Of a DNA stretch of 64,000 bases, positions 15,559 through 23,859 are shown piece by piece. How positions within the stretch are numbered: position 1 is the first letter of the stretch; every line of letters starts with the position of its first letter. The notes under the pieces are model-generated. The model was not told where the DNA came from, made no database searches, and saw nothing but the letters and a program-made list of their open reading frames with translations. The DNA lies in contig CAZGRP010000019.1 of the NCBI GenBank assembly GCA_964527995.1, positions 5,807 to 69,806 on the forward strand, written 5' to 3'. This DNA comes from CAZGRP01 sp964527995 (lineage in GTDB: Bacteria > Zhuqueibacterota > Zhuqueibacteria > Oceanimicrobiales > CAZGRP01). Both the position numbers and the translations under genes were made by a program.

Positions 15559-17964
15559 TCAACCGTCCTCCCCCTCGGAAGCCATTTTCCGCACTTCTTC
15601 TCCGAATCGGCGCAATCGCTCGTCGATGCGAGCGTTCACGGTGTCGGGCGCGAAGGTGCCGTCCTCTCGTCGCTCACCGGCAGCGACTCCGGTCAGCAGC
15701 GAAATCCCCTCGTCGATGCTGGACACCGGCCAGAGATGGAACTTCCCGGCCCTGACCGCCTCGACCACCTCTTCTTTGAGCATCAGGTTCTGCACGTTGC
15801 TGGCCGGGATCATAACTCCCTGGTCACCAGTGAGCCCCTTGATACGGCAAACCTCGAAGAAACCCTCGATCTTTTCGTTCACGCCACCGATGGCCTGTAC
15901 TTCTCCCTGTTGGTTCACCGATCCGGTGACGGCGATCCCCTGCTTGATCGGCAGCCCGGAGAGGGAAGAGAGAATGGCATATAGCTCGGCGCTCGAGGCG
16001 CTGTCCCCTTCGACCCCCTCGTAGCTCTGCTCGAACACCAGCCGCGCCGTCATCGAAAGAGGTTTGTCGTGGGCGTACTTCTGGTGCAGGTAGCCGCTGA
16101 GGATCTGCACACCCTTCGTATGGATCGGCCCGCCCAGCTTGGCCTCGCGCTCGATATCGATGACGCCATCGCTGCCAGGGGCCGTGCTGGCGGTGATGCG
16201 ATTGGGACGGCCGAAACTGTAGTCGCCGAGGCTGATCACAGCCAGACCATTGACGCGCCCCACGGCCTCGCCGGTGACATCGATCAAGAGAGTACCTTGC
16301 TGAATCATTTCCTGGATGCGCTCCTGGAGCAGGTTGGAGCGATAGGTCTTCTCGTCGATGGCACGCTGCAGGTGCCGGGCGCCGACGACATCGGAGTTGT
16401 CGAGTCCGGCCCAGTAGTTGGCTTCCCGCAGCAGGTCGGCGATGTCGGCAAACTGCGTCGACAGCTTCTGCTGATGTTCGGCCAGACGCGAACCGTACTC
16501 GATCACTTTGGCGGCAGCAGCGGCGTCGAGGTGTCGCAGGCCGACTTTGTTGCAGAAATTGCAGACGAAAGCCAGGTAGCTCTGGATGTTCTCGTCGGTG
16601 CGGTCCATACGGGTGTCGAAGTCAGCCTTCACTTTGAACAGCTCGCGGAAGTCCTCGTCGATCGCGCCGAGGAGATAGTAATAAGCGGGGCTGCCGATCA
16701 GGACGATCTTCGTCGCCAGCGGCACCGGCTCGGGGCGCAGACTGCGTGCGGCGACGAAGCCGAGCCGTTCGGACATCTCCTCGATGACGATCTCGCGGTT
16801 GCGAATCGCGCGCTTCAGACTGTCCCACACGAACGGGTTACGCAACACCTCCAGGATCGGCAACACCAGATAGCCGCCGTTGGCGCGGTGAAGCGATCCA
16901 GGCCGGATCAACATGAAGTCGGTGTAGAGGGCTCCGAACTGGGCTTCCTTTTCGATACGGCCAAAGAGGTTGTTGTACAGTGGGTTGAGGTCGGTGACCA
17001 CCGGCGCATGTTGCAGCCGCGAGTTGTCGACCACCACGTTCACCTGATATTTCCGAAAGGGGAAATCTTTCGCCGCCGGAGGCATAGGCAGGGGAGACTG
17101 TTGCGGCTGCGGCTGCACGCGGAAGAGATCCAGATTCTCCAGGATGTCCTCCTGGACCTCCTTCAGATAGGCCGACACCTCTTCCAGTTGCTGGTATTTC
17201 TCGAGCAAGTCTTCCATCAGGTGCTCGACCGCATACAGCCCCACTCGGCGATCCAGGTCCTGCAGCGCCGCCTGCGCTTCCTTTTCCATGGTACGAATCA
17301 GTTTCAGACTGCTTTTTAGATCGGACTCCAGTGCCGCGCGGCGCTCTTCGAGCTCCTGCCGCTGCTCCGGCGGCAGTGCGGCGATCTGCTCTTCCTGCAA
17401 CGGCTGGCCGGCCGGTGCCGGCACGAGCACAAGCCCCATGGGGGTAAGCTGGAGCAGAAAGCCGCGCTGGCGGGCGACTTCGCTCATTTTCTCGAACAGC
17501 TCATTGCGGCGGCGCGTCAGGGTCTGCACGATCTCATCTCGGTGCGCCGCATACTCGTCGCTCTCGAACGCCTGCTGAATCGCTTTGCGAGCCTGCTGCA
17601 CCAGCTTACGCATGTCCCTTTGCAGGGCCACGCCGGTGCCAGCAGGCAGCTTCAGCACTTTGGGCTCGTATGGATCGGAAAAATTGTTTACGTAGCACCA
17701 GTCCGGCGGCACCGGTTCGCGCGCGGCCCGGTCTTCGAGGAACGACTGGACGGCCGTCATCTTACCCGTGCCGGGGACCCCCGCCACGTAAACATTGAAG
17801 CCATCGTCCGGGATCTCCAGGCCGAATTCAAGCGCCCGGACGGCGCGTTCCTGGCCGATGATTCCCTCCAGCGGCGGCAGCCGATCCGTGGTCCGAATCC
17901 CGAGGGACTTCGGGTCGCAGGTGTTCCTGAGCTTCTCGGCGGAGAGTGGAGATGGTACAGACAT
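15559..17964 (-). CDS. Lon-like ATP-dependent protease (LonB/AAA_32 type)
   Basis: 801 residues. The N-terminus has a Walker A (VYVAGVPGTGKMTAVQSFLE), then a long coiled-coil insertion (about 120-290) and AAA+ sequence. The C-terminal S16 protease domain holds the dyad Ser655 (EGDSASSAELYAIL) and Lys698 (IGGVNEKIEGFFEVC), 43 residues apart as in E. coli Lon. The product is of the type annotated as Lon-related putative ATP-dependent protease, separate from housekeeping Lon. The ATG at 17964 has GGAGG seven bases upstream. Its start lies 24 bases below the stop of cfa. Confidence 0.92.
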   Translation of the reverse strand: MSVPSPLSAEKLRNTCDPKSLGIRTTDRLPPLEGIIGQERAVRALEFGLEIPDDGFNVYVAGVPGTGKMTAVQSFLEDRAAREPVPPDWCYVNNFSDPYEPKVLKLPAGTGVALQRDMRKLVQQARKAIQQAFESDEYAAHRDEIVQTLTRRRNELFEKMSEVARQRGFLLQLTPMGLVLVPAPAGQPLQEEQIAALPPEQRQELEERRAALESDLKSSLKLIRTMEKEAQAALQDLDRRVGLYAVEHLMEDLLEKYQQLEEVSAYLKEVQEDILENLDLFRVQPQPQQSPLPMPPAAKDFPFRKYQVNVVVDNSRLQHAPVVTDLNPLYNNLFGRIEKEAQFGALYTDFMLIRPGSLHRANGGYLVLPILEVLRNPFVWDSLKRAIRNREIVIEEMSERLGFVAARSLRPEPVPLATKIVLIGSPAYYYLLGAIDEDFRELFKVKADFDTRMDRTDENIQSYLAFVCNFCNKVGLRHLDAAAAAKVIEYGSRLAEHQQKLSTQFADIADLLREANYWAGLDNSDVVGARHLQRAIDEKTYRSNLLQERIQEMIQQGTLLIDVTGEAVGRVNGLAVISLGDYSFGRPNRITASTAPGSDGVIDIEREAKLGGPIHTKGVQILSGYLHQKYAHDKPLSMTARLVFEQSYEGVEGDSASSAELYAILSSLSGLPIKQGIAVTGSVNQQGEVQAIGGVNEKIEGFFEVCRIKGLTGDQGVMIPASNVQNLMLKEEVVEAVRAGKFHLWPVSSIDEGISLLTGVAAGERREDGTFAPDTVNARIDERLRRFGEEVRKMASEGEDG

Positions 17965-17988
17965 AGCCAAGCCTCCGGCGGTTGGGGA

Positions 17989-19212
17989 TTAGGAGCTGGG
18001 AACCAACATTTCGCGTGTCGAAGCAGACGCATAGATGTGCTCGCGCGTCATCGGCAGTTGGTTGTTCAGCCCATGGGTGAAGGCAACCTGATAAACCCGG
18101 GTATCGCCATACTTGAAGCCAGCGGCGCTGCTGTTCAAGAACAAGCGCCACATCCGCACGAAGGTGTCGTCGAACATTTCCCGCACAGTGTCGACCTGGG
18201 CCTCAAAGCGACGGGCCCACTCATCAAGGGTGCGGCCGTAGTGCAGGCGCAGATTCTCCACATCGTTGACCGTCAAGCCGCGCTCCCCCATGGGCTGGAC
18301 GATCTCGTACAACGCCGGCAAGTAGCCGCCCGGGAAGATGTACTTGTGCACCCACGCGCCGACCTCCATTTTCCGATCTCGACCAATGGTGTGCAGCAGG
18401 CCGACACCGCCCGGCTTCAGAACACGTTTGACCACATCAAAATACGTCGGGATGAACTTTCTGCCGACGTGCTCAAACATGCCGATCGAGACGAACTTGT
18501 CAAAGCTCCCTTCCAGAGACCGATAGTCCTGAAACAGCACCGTCACCTGGCCGTCGAGGCCTTCTTCCTTGATGCGCTCTCTGGCGTACTCGAACTGGTT
18601 GCGCGACAGCGTACAGCCAACGCCGCGCACACCGTAATGCTTGGCCGCGTAGATGAGCATCGCGCCCCAGCCGCAACCGATGTCCAGCAGCGTATCTCCG
18701 GGCTGCAGGTTGAGCTTGCGGCAGATGTGTTCGTGCTTCTGATCCTGCGCCTGCTCCAGACTGTCGTCGGCCGACCTGAAGTAGGCACAGGAGTAGGTCA
18801 TGTTCTTGTCAAGCCAGAGACGATAGAAGTCGTTTCCCAGGTCGTAATGGTGAGCGACGTTGCGCCGGGAGCCGCCGACGGTATTTCGTGTCGTCAGATA
18901 GAAAAAGGCCGCCTTCAATTTGCTCCAGAAGCTGAGCTGCAGATCACGGTATCTGGTTTCGAGTCCGAGGCGAAGCAACTGCTGCAAATCTCCCTCGACC
19001 ATAAGACCGCCGTGCATATACTCCTCGCCGAAACCGAGAAACCCATCGCGCACGACGCGGCGAGCAGCCTGCTTCGTGCGAAAAGTGAGGCGGAAAGCCG
19101 GCTGCGCGGCCCCGTGTCGGAAGACCTCGCCATCCCATAAAGTAACTTCAAACGACTGCTCTGGGTGTGCCTGTGCCATCGCCCCGATCAGTGACTGCAA
19201 AGTTTCCTTCAT
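17989..19212 (-). CDS. cfa: Cyclopropane-fatty-acyl-phospholipid synthase family protein
   Basis: 407 residues. A SAM-dependent enzyme that methylenates unsaturated acyl chains of membrane phospholipids. Seen: VAHHYDLGNDFYRLWLD, MTYSCAYFRSADDSLEQAQ, the SAM motif GDTLLDIGCGWGAMLIYAAK, GCTLSRNQFEYARERI and FDKFVSIGMFEHVG. Length and motif order fit the family. GGAGGGAAAAA precedes the ATG. It probably heads a unit with the LonB-like gene. Confidence 0.93.
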   Translation of the reverse strand: MKETLQSLIGAMAQAHPEQSFEVTLWDGEVFRHGAAQPAFRLTFRTKQAARRVVRDGFLGFGEEYMHGGLMVEGDLQQLLRLGLETRYRDLQLSFWSKLKAAFFYLTTRNTVGGSRRNVAHHYDLGNDFYRLWLDKNMTYSCAYFRSADDSLEQAQDQKHEHICRKLNLQPGDTLLDIGCGWGAMLIYAAKHYGVRGVGCTLSRNQFEYARERIKEEGLDGQVTVLFQDYRSLEGSFDKFVSIGMFEHVGRKFIPTYFDVVKRVLKPGGVGLLHTIGRDRKMEVGAWVHKYIFPGGYLPALYEIVQPMGERGLTVNDVENLRLHYGRTLDEWARRFEAQVDTVREMFDDTFVRMWRLFLNSSAAGFKYGDTRVYQVAFTHGLNNQLPMTREHIYASASTREMLVPSS

Positions 19213-19265
19213 TTTTTCCCTCCGAAAAGACGGTGATCAAACTACACCAAAAAGGACCGTAAATC

Positions 19266-19940
19266 TCAACCGCTTGATGCCACTTCCTCGACACTCCCTT
19301 TGACTGGGAGCAATTCAGGAGAGACAACGCCGCCCGACACGACCAGCTCAAGCGCTTCCTGCACTGTCAGATCGAGCACGGTCACATCCTGCTCCGGCAC
19401 CAGAATCAGGAATCCGGTGGTGGGCATGGGCACGTTGGGAATGAAAACATTCACCAGTCGCTCCGAGCCGTCCTGTGTCTGCCGCCGCGCTCGATTGGTC
19501 ATGAACCCAAGCATGTAGACGTTGTAGCGCGGCAACTGCACGAGCACGACCTCCTTGAACGCCCCGCGATGGGCGACCGTGAAAGCCTCGACAATGTCCT
19601 TGGCAGCGTTGTAGATACGCCGGACGAACGGAATACTGACCAGAACTCGCTCGCTCCACTCGACCCACTTGCGTCCGAAATAACTGTTGGCAAAAGCACC
19701 GGCCAGGAAGGTCAGTAGAATGGCGGCGACGAAGCCCAGTCCGGGCACATGCCGCCCTAGGAGGAGCACGAAGATCGGACTCAGAACCCCGTCCAGCAGA
19801 TTGAAAAGCCATCGAAGTGCGATAACCGTCAGGGCCAGCGGCACGAGTACGAGTACCCCCGCCGTGAACTTGCGTCGCAGTTGGCGGTGAAGCTCGTTGT
19901 ACCACTGGCCTCGCACAGCACTCGCCGAAATCTGCCGCAT
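19266..19940 (-). CDS. DUF502 family membrane protein
   Basis: 224 residues. Two N-terminal membrane helices (FTAGVLVLVPLALTVIALRW and HVPGLGFVAAILLTFLAGAF) are followed by a soluble domain with IPFVRRIYNAAKDIVEAF, VLVQLPRYNVYMLGFMTNRA and NVFIPNVPMPTTGFLILVPE, the hallmarks of DUF502 proteins. Function is unknown. The ribosome site is weak, but no internal Met fits better. Confidence 0.88.
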   Translation of the reverse strand: MRQISASAVRGQWYNELHRQLRRKFTAGVLVLVPLALTVIALRWLFNLLDGVLSPIFVLLLGRHVPGLGFVAAILLTFLAGAFANSYFGRKWVEWSERVLVSIPFVRRIYNAAKDIVEAFTVAHRGAFKEVVLVQLPRYNVYMLGFMTNRARRQTQDGSERLVNVFIPNVPMPTTGFLILVPEQDVTVLDLTVQEALELVVSGGVVSPELLPVKGSVEEVASSG

Positions 19941-20223
19941 GGATGAAAGGGCCTCCAGGTTCCTTGCTACGTGGAAGCAGAAGACGATACGAAGTCACCG
20001 CGTCGCTGTGCTGGTGACATGGGTGGGCACTCGAGTATAGAGGTGGATTGCTGGTGAGAAGAACCGCCGGCAACGCCAGCCCCTGGCTTCGGCGCCGGGG
20101 CGATCGCGGACGACGTCGCCGGGTTCTCTCCACCCTGGAAAACATCGAAGCAGATGTCGCAGCGGGTGAGTTCCGCCACCCCCTCCATAGACCGAAGCAC
20201 ACAGTGCGCGCCGAGTGGCAGGA

Positions 20224-20691
20224 TCAACTCACCTGCTTGCCATAGATTGGCTCCCCGGACTCCGTGACCACCTCAACATGAACAGGAATGCCCTGGCGGA
20301 TACTTGCGGTCACGACGCAGTAGTCCTCAAAGAGATCAATACACCGACCAAGCCGTCCTGGTTCCTGACTGGTTCCTTCGAGTTGGATTTGCACCTCGAA
20401 CTTGCCAACGCGCAAGCGTCCGCGTTCGTTGCGCATCAGCGTACCCGTCACCCTGGTGTTCATTCCTTCAAGCTCAACCTTGGCCCTTTGCAGGCAGAAA
20501 AGCAGGCTGGCGCTCAGGCAGTTTCCGACTGCAGCGGCTAAAACCCTGGCGGCATTCGGACCTCTTTGTTGGCCCAGGGGCTCAGGCTCATCAAGAAGAA
20601 GATCGGCTACGCCGTCCCAATCGAATCTCACCTTGAATTCGTAGCCTGTCAGATGCTCGATGGAGATCGTAAATTGATGTTCCTCAGCCAT
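20224..20691 (-). CDS. OsmC family protein
   Basis: 155 residues. OsmC/Ohr-fold proteins are typically thiol-dependent peroxidases. Here the segment ARVLAAAVGNCLSASLLFCL contains the conserved first Cys region (AAVGNCLSASL). The second conserved Cys of Ohr (in VCPYS) is replaced around YCVVTASIRQGIPVHVEV, which fits the OsmC-like subgroup. The ATG at 20691 has GGGAGGA nine bases upstream. It lies just beyond the terminator that closes the selenium cluster. Confidence 0.85.
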   Translation of the reverse strand: MAEEHQFTISIEHLTGYEFKVRFDWDGVADLLLDEPEPLGQQRGPNAARVLAAAVGNCLSASLLFCLQRAKVELEGMNTRVTGTLMRNERGRLRVGKFEVQIQLEGTSQEPGRLGRCIDLFEDYCVVTASIRQGIPVHVEVVTESGEPIYGKQVS

Positions 20692-20743
20692 GAAGACCAA
20701 TCCTCCCAAGCCTGAAAGTCAGCTTCGTTCGGTCGCGGCAGAC

Positions 20744-20787
20744 AAAAAAACACCCTCCCACGGCAAGGACAAACTTCCGCAGGAGGG
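20744..20787 (-). terminator. Rho-independent terminator closing the selenium cluster
   Basis: Minus-strand stem of 11 bp (CCCTCCTGCGG / CCGTGGGAGGG, two wobble pairs), a 13-base loop, then TG and seven T. It lies 18 bases after the stop of the DUF2892 gene, so it ends the transcript that includes the two Sec-encoding genes upstream. Confidence 0.85.
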
Positions 20788-20804
20788 CGAAACCGATCGT
20801 TTGG

Positions 20805-21026
20805 TCAGGCTGCACCAGGGGCTTCTCCGCCCTTCTTGGCCGTGTTCACACGGATGAGAGAATACAACGGACAAAACGACACCAGGCCTGTGAGCACGAG
20901 GATGGCCCCTACGATGAGCGAAATCCACTGCCAAGTGCCGCTGATGGCGAAGATGCCCAACGCCAGCAGTATAAGACCCAGCACCAAGCGGATACCACGG
21001 TCGGCGCCACCGACATTGGTTTTCAT
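20805..21026 (-). CDS. DUF2892 (YgaP-like) membrane protein
   Basis: 73 residues: MKTNVGGADRGIRLVLGLIL, then two hydrophobic helices and FCPLYSLIRVNT, the classic DUF2892 pattern (N-x-G-x-x-D-R...CPLY). In other bacteria this domain occurs alone or fused to rhodanese in sulfur-handling proteins. The Cys before PLY sits at the membrane interface. GGAGGAGGAG precedes the ATG. The gene follows the Sec-PDO gene by 42 bases. Confidence 0.88.
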   Translation of the reverse strand: MKTNVGGADRGIRLVLGLILLALGIFAISGTWQWISLIVGAILVLTGLVSFCPLYSLIRVNTAKKGGEAPGAA

Positions 21027-21068
21027 GGCTTCTCCTCCTCCTTTGTCCTGGTTACCTTCCGGCGTCGT

Positions 21069-21722
21069 CTAAGTTCCCTTCTTCTCCAGCGCCGAAAGAA
21101 TGGCCTCGAGGTACTGTTGCTCAGGCAGCATCCCATCGGCGGCCGGCTTTTCATTGACGATGGTTTTCGGCACGCCCATCACGCCGTATTTGTAGCTCAA
21201 CTGGGGAAACTCGGTCGCCTCCACCATATCCGCCGTGACCAGATCACTCTCGATAGCAAACTGATGCGCCAACCGCACCGCGGTCGGACAGTAGGGTCAC
21301 GTGGGGGTCACAAACACCTGAATGTGGAGCGGCTCCGAGACTTCCTTGAGCTTCTGGCGCGCCGCAGGCGACAGCCCCGAGTCGCGGTTGGACACCGTCA
21401 CGATGTCCTCCAGCAACGTCGCGAACTCATAGCCGGCCGGAATCCCGAAATAGCGGATGCCGTAGTCCTTGTCCCCCAGAATGACAGTGGCCGGGATCTT
21501 GTCAATCTTGTAGGTCTCGGCCACTTGCTTGTCGGTGATGAAATTGTATACCTGGAGACTGAGTTTGTCCGAAAGCTCGGCAAGCTCTTCGAGCAGCTGC
21601 CGCGTCTCGCGGCAATACTGGCACTCCAGTTCCTGAGTAAAGTTCACGATCGTCACCGGCTCCTTCATCTGAGCCAGCCGTTTCTGGATTTCCGCCCTGT
21701 CCTTCTCCTGGATAAGCGCCAT
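21069..21722 (-). CDS. Selenocysteine-containing PDO-type glutaredoxin-like protein (in-frame UGA at codon 142)
   Basis: Two open frames separated by a single TGA join in frame into a 217-residue protein. It has two thioredoxin folds, as in archaeal protein disulfide oxidoreductase. The first half has the active site CQYC (FTQELECQYCRETRQL). The second has U-PYC (VFVTPT-U-PYCPTAVRLAH), where the family has CPYC. Family positions on both sides of the UGA are intact (YKYGVMGVPKTIVNEKPA follows). A stem-loop with a GGU apical loop begins ten bases after the UGA. The product would be a dithiol-selenol oxidoreductase. ATG with AGGAGG eight bases upstream. Confidence 0.88.
21269..21299 (-). promoter_or_regulatory. 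Candidate SECIS element of the Sec-PDO gene
   Basis: UGA at 21297-21299, nine bases, then an 8-bp stem CCGACCGC (21280-21287) pairing with GCGGTTGG (21269-21276), with one G-U pair and GGU loop (21277-21279). Bacterial SECIS elements are read by SelB from this position and commonly show a G-U-containing apical loop. Confidence 0.7.
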
Positions 21723-21819
21723 AATCGCGACCTCCTATGGAGTCAATCCTTCGCGGGCGGACAGCCGGTCTACGACCCCGCCCATCCAGAGCAGGCGCAC
21801 GGCCCGCTCAACTTCAGCC

Positions 21820-22029
21820 TCATGTGAAACCGCCGCGCGATCCGCAACAACCACCGGCCGACGCTCCACTTGCAGATTCGCTGCCCGTGGAGGCGAAGCT
21901 CGAGAAAAGCTTCTCCGGCTTCTTGGTACCGCACTTCGGACACTCTAAGTGTTCTCCATCCTCACCCAACCGCTGAAAAGCATCGAACACCTCACCGCAA
22001 CCGCGACAACGATACTCATAGATCGGCAT
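21820..22029 (-). CDS. FmdB family zinc-ribbon protein
   Basis: 69 residues: MPIYEYRCRGCGEVFDAFQR with a second CPKCGTKKPEKLF, giving the CxxC..CxxC zinc ribbon of FmdB-like proteins. A Ser/Ala/Gly-rich tail ends GGCCGSRGGFT with a vicinal Cys pair. Members are often called regulators, but their role is not settled. Its ATG lies inside the last codons of the small selenoprotein gene, and its CAGGAGG ribosome site is inside that gene too. Confidence 0.85.
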   Translation of the reverse strand: MPIYEYRCRGCGEVFDAFQRLGEDGEHLECPKCGTKKPEKLFSSFASTGSESASGASAGGCCGSRGGFT

Positions 22030-22210
22030 TCACGACCTCCTGTGACGAACTCTCTGTGACCGGTTGTTTCGCTATGTCGGTCTTCTGCTGACGTTCCTCC
22101 GGAACGCGACAGGTTCCAGAGAGTCACGTCGGCACACCCAACCGCGGCAGGACGTACCGCATCACTGCAAAATAGATTGCGAACAGAACAATCGCCGCTA
22201 AGAAATCCAT
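22016..22210 (-). CDS. Small single-pass membrane selenoprotein (in-frame UGA at codon 29)
   Basis: 64 codons: an N-terminal membrane helix (MDFLAAIVLFAIYFAVMRYV), then LPRLGVPT-U-LSGTCRVPEE and a polar tail ending in QEVVNADL. Reading the TGA at 22124-22126 as Sec gives a U-xxxx-C redox-like motif just after the helix. A 9-bp hairpin with a seven-base loop starts two bases after the UGA. The frame then runs through to overlap the fmdB start by 14 bases, as expected for a translated operon gene. The 5' part alone would be a 28-residue peptide. Function unknown; I have not matched it to a named family. Confidence 0.75.
22097..22126 (-). promoter_or_regulatory. Candidate SECIS element of the small membrane selenoprotein
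   Basis: UGA at 22124-22126, then CT and a 9-bp stem CTCTGGAAC (22113-22121) pairing with GTTCCGGAG (22097-22105), one G-U pair, loop CTGTCGC (22106-22112). It is the most regular hairpin of the three candidates. Confidence 0.72.
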
Positions 22211-22520
22211 TCAGACACCTGATAGATTATGAACGTTTCCATGACGACACTCGACCGCGCAGGGTCAGGTCCGTCTTCTGGTGCTTTCCCCGCTTGACCC
22301 AGTCGTCGCCGCGCCGGACACACGCGAGAGAACTTCACCGGGTTTGCGACGATTGCCTGCATGACTCCCTTTTCACTTTCATTTGATGCAGAGCCGGACC
22401 GAAGGTAACACGATACCTGCCCGCCTGCAGGGGTGTCTGTCTTAGAAAGGGAATTTGCCCGACAAAAGCAAGGGCTTTTTCAGAGCCGCAGACCAAGCAG
22501 CCTGGAGGGCCGCCCGAGGG
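22211..22520. other. 310-base spacer between selD and the small selenoprotein gene
   Basis: No recognised gene. On the minus strand an ATG at 22362 preceded by AAAAGGGAG opens a 54-codon frame to 22198 that overlaps the start of the small selenoprotein gene by 13 bases. The product (MQAIVANPVKFSRVCPARRR...) has no recognisable features, so I leave it as a possible leader ORF. CATAAT about 24 bases upstream of the selenoprotein ATG is a weak -10 candidate. I looked for a tRNA-Sec-like fold here and saw none. Confidence 0.4.
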
Positions 22521-23579
22521 CTACGGCCGCACCAGTATGGCCTTCTCATCTCGATCGACGATGCGACCGATGACCGATCGCACGCCCACGCCGCGGCGTT
22601 CCAGAGCCGCCAGCAGGGCCTCCAGGCGCTCCGGAGCAACAGCGATCAAAAGACCGCCGGAGGTCTGCGGGTCATAGAGAAGCGGCAACAACTTGTCGGG
22701 GACGCGCGTATCGATGTCGACGTGTGGATCGAGATAGGTGCGGTTGGCCTTCAGGCCGCCGGCCACGTTTCCTGCGCTGGCCAGATCCACCGCCTCCGAG
22801 TAGTAAGGCACGGCCGAAACCTCGATCTCCGCGGCCACTCCGCTGCTTTCGACCAGCTCAAAGAGATGACCCAGGAGGCCGAAGCCCGTGACATCAGTGC
22901 AGGCCTGCACCCCCACTTCGACCATGGCCTCCGAGGCGGCATCATTGAGGGTCTTCATCTGTTCGACGATCGTTGGCAGCAACGCCTCGGGGAGTTTCTC
23001 GTTCTTCAACGACGTCGTCAGGATCCCCACACCGAGCTTCTTCGTCAGAACCAGAGCCGCGCCGGGGCGCGCTCTGGCATTGGTCACCAGGCGGTCGGGA
23101 TGCACCACGCCCGTCACAGCGACGCCGTAGAAGAGTTCAGGCGTCTTCACCGAATGGCCACCAGCAACGACCGCCCGGGCGCGGTTCAAGGTCTCCATGC
23201 CGCCCTCCAAGATGCGGCGCAGCACCGCATTGCTGACCACTCCTCCCGGAGAGCCGAGCAAATTCAAGGCGGTCAACGGTCGGCCACCCATGGCATAGAC
23301 ATCGCTGAGGGAGTTGGCGGCAGCGATGGCGCCGTAGTCAAACGGGTCGTCCACCACCGGTGTGATGAAATCGACCGTCTGCACCAGGGCCATATCAGCC
23401 GAGATTTTGAACACCCCGGCATCGTCGGCTGTGTGCGGCCCTACGAGCAGCCGCGGGTCGTTGCCCGTCCCCAAATCGGACAGGATTTCGTTCAGGTCAC
23501 CCGGACCCAGCTTCGACGCTCAGCCAGCGCAGCTCACCAGATGGGTGAGCTGGATAATCTCTTCACGAGAGTGATTCAT
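22521..23579 (-). CDS. selD: Selenide, water dikinase, itself selenocysteine-containing (UGA at codon 20)
   Basis: 352 residues. Makes selenophosphate from selenide and ATP, the selenium donor for Sec-tRNA. The ATG at 23579 reads MNHSREEIIQLTHLVSCAG, then UGA (23520-23522), then ASKLGPGDLNEIL, matching SelD in which this catalytic position is Sec or Cys. Later motifs are DDAGVFKISADMALVQTVDF, VAGGHSVKTPELFYGVAVTG and TSGGLLIAVAPE. A reading that starts after the UGA would lose the catalytic glycine-rich N-terminus. A possible SECIS follows the UGA. A sigma-70 promoter lies about 280 bases upstream. Confidence 0.96.
23493..23522 (-). promoter_or_regulatory. Candidate SECIS element of selD
   Basis: UGA at 23520-23522, ten bases, then TGGGTC (23504-23509) pairing with GACCTG (23493-23498), including two G-U pairs, and loop CGGGT (23499-23503). 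The stem is shorter than the other two, so confidence rests mainly on the SelD alignment. Confidence 0.5.
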
Positions 23580-23622
23580 GCCAGCAGCGACTCCAGTCGT
23601 TTCTCACCTTGCGGTAGCATCA

Positions 23623-23841
23623 CTACTCCCACCACTCTGCCGTGCTCTGGCAGCGCAGTCGTCGGTGTTGCCGGCGCTCCACGCCGACGAGCGGCAGTAT
23701 GCAAGCAATCGGTTTTGTGACTCCGTTCAATTTCAACGACTCTCGCGGTGCAACAAATTCCAAGGGAGGGTCCTGCTCCAGGCTCCTGCCACCCGCGCGG
23801 CCAGCCCTGCCGGCGACGACGCTGACATCCCGGGTACACAT
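23623..23841 (-). CDS. Hypothetical leader ORF upstream of selD
   Basis: A 72-residue frame starting at an ATG preceded by GAGG and only about a dozen bases below the predicted start of the selD transcript. The product (MCTRDVSVVAGRAGRAGGRS...) shows no recognised domain. A second frame, with a GTG at 23839, runs to 23576, and its TGA overlaps the selD ATG as ATGA, which would couple translation. At most one of the two is likely real; a frameshifted single gene is also possible. Confidence 0.25.
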   Translation of the reverse strand: MCTRDVSVVAGRAGRAGGRSLEQDPPLEFVAPRESLKLNGVTKPIACILPLVGVERRQHRRLRCQSTAEWWE

Positions 23842-23859
23842 GGAAAGCCTCGAGAAAAA

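Noticed and set aside
19967..20227. 86-codon minus frame with RCDICFDVF after the OsmC gene
   Set aside because: Starts with TTG inside the OsmC stop, low-complexity composition and no family likeness apart from one CxxC. Too weak to call.
21297..21299. TGA in the PDO-like gene as a true stop or sequencing error
   Set aside because: The codon sits exactly at the catalytic Cys position, a stem-loop follows, and two other genes in the same cluster show the same arrangement, including SelD.
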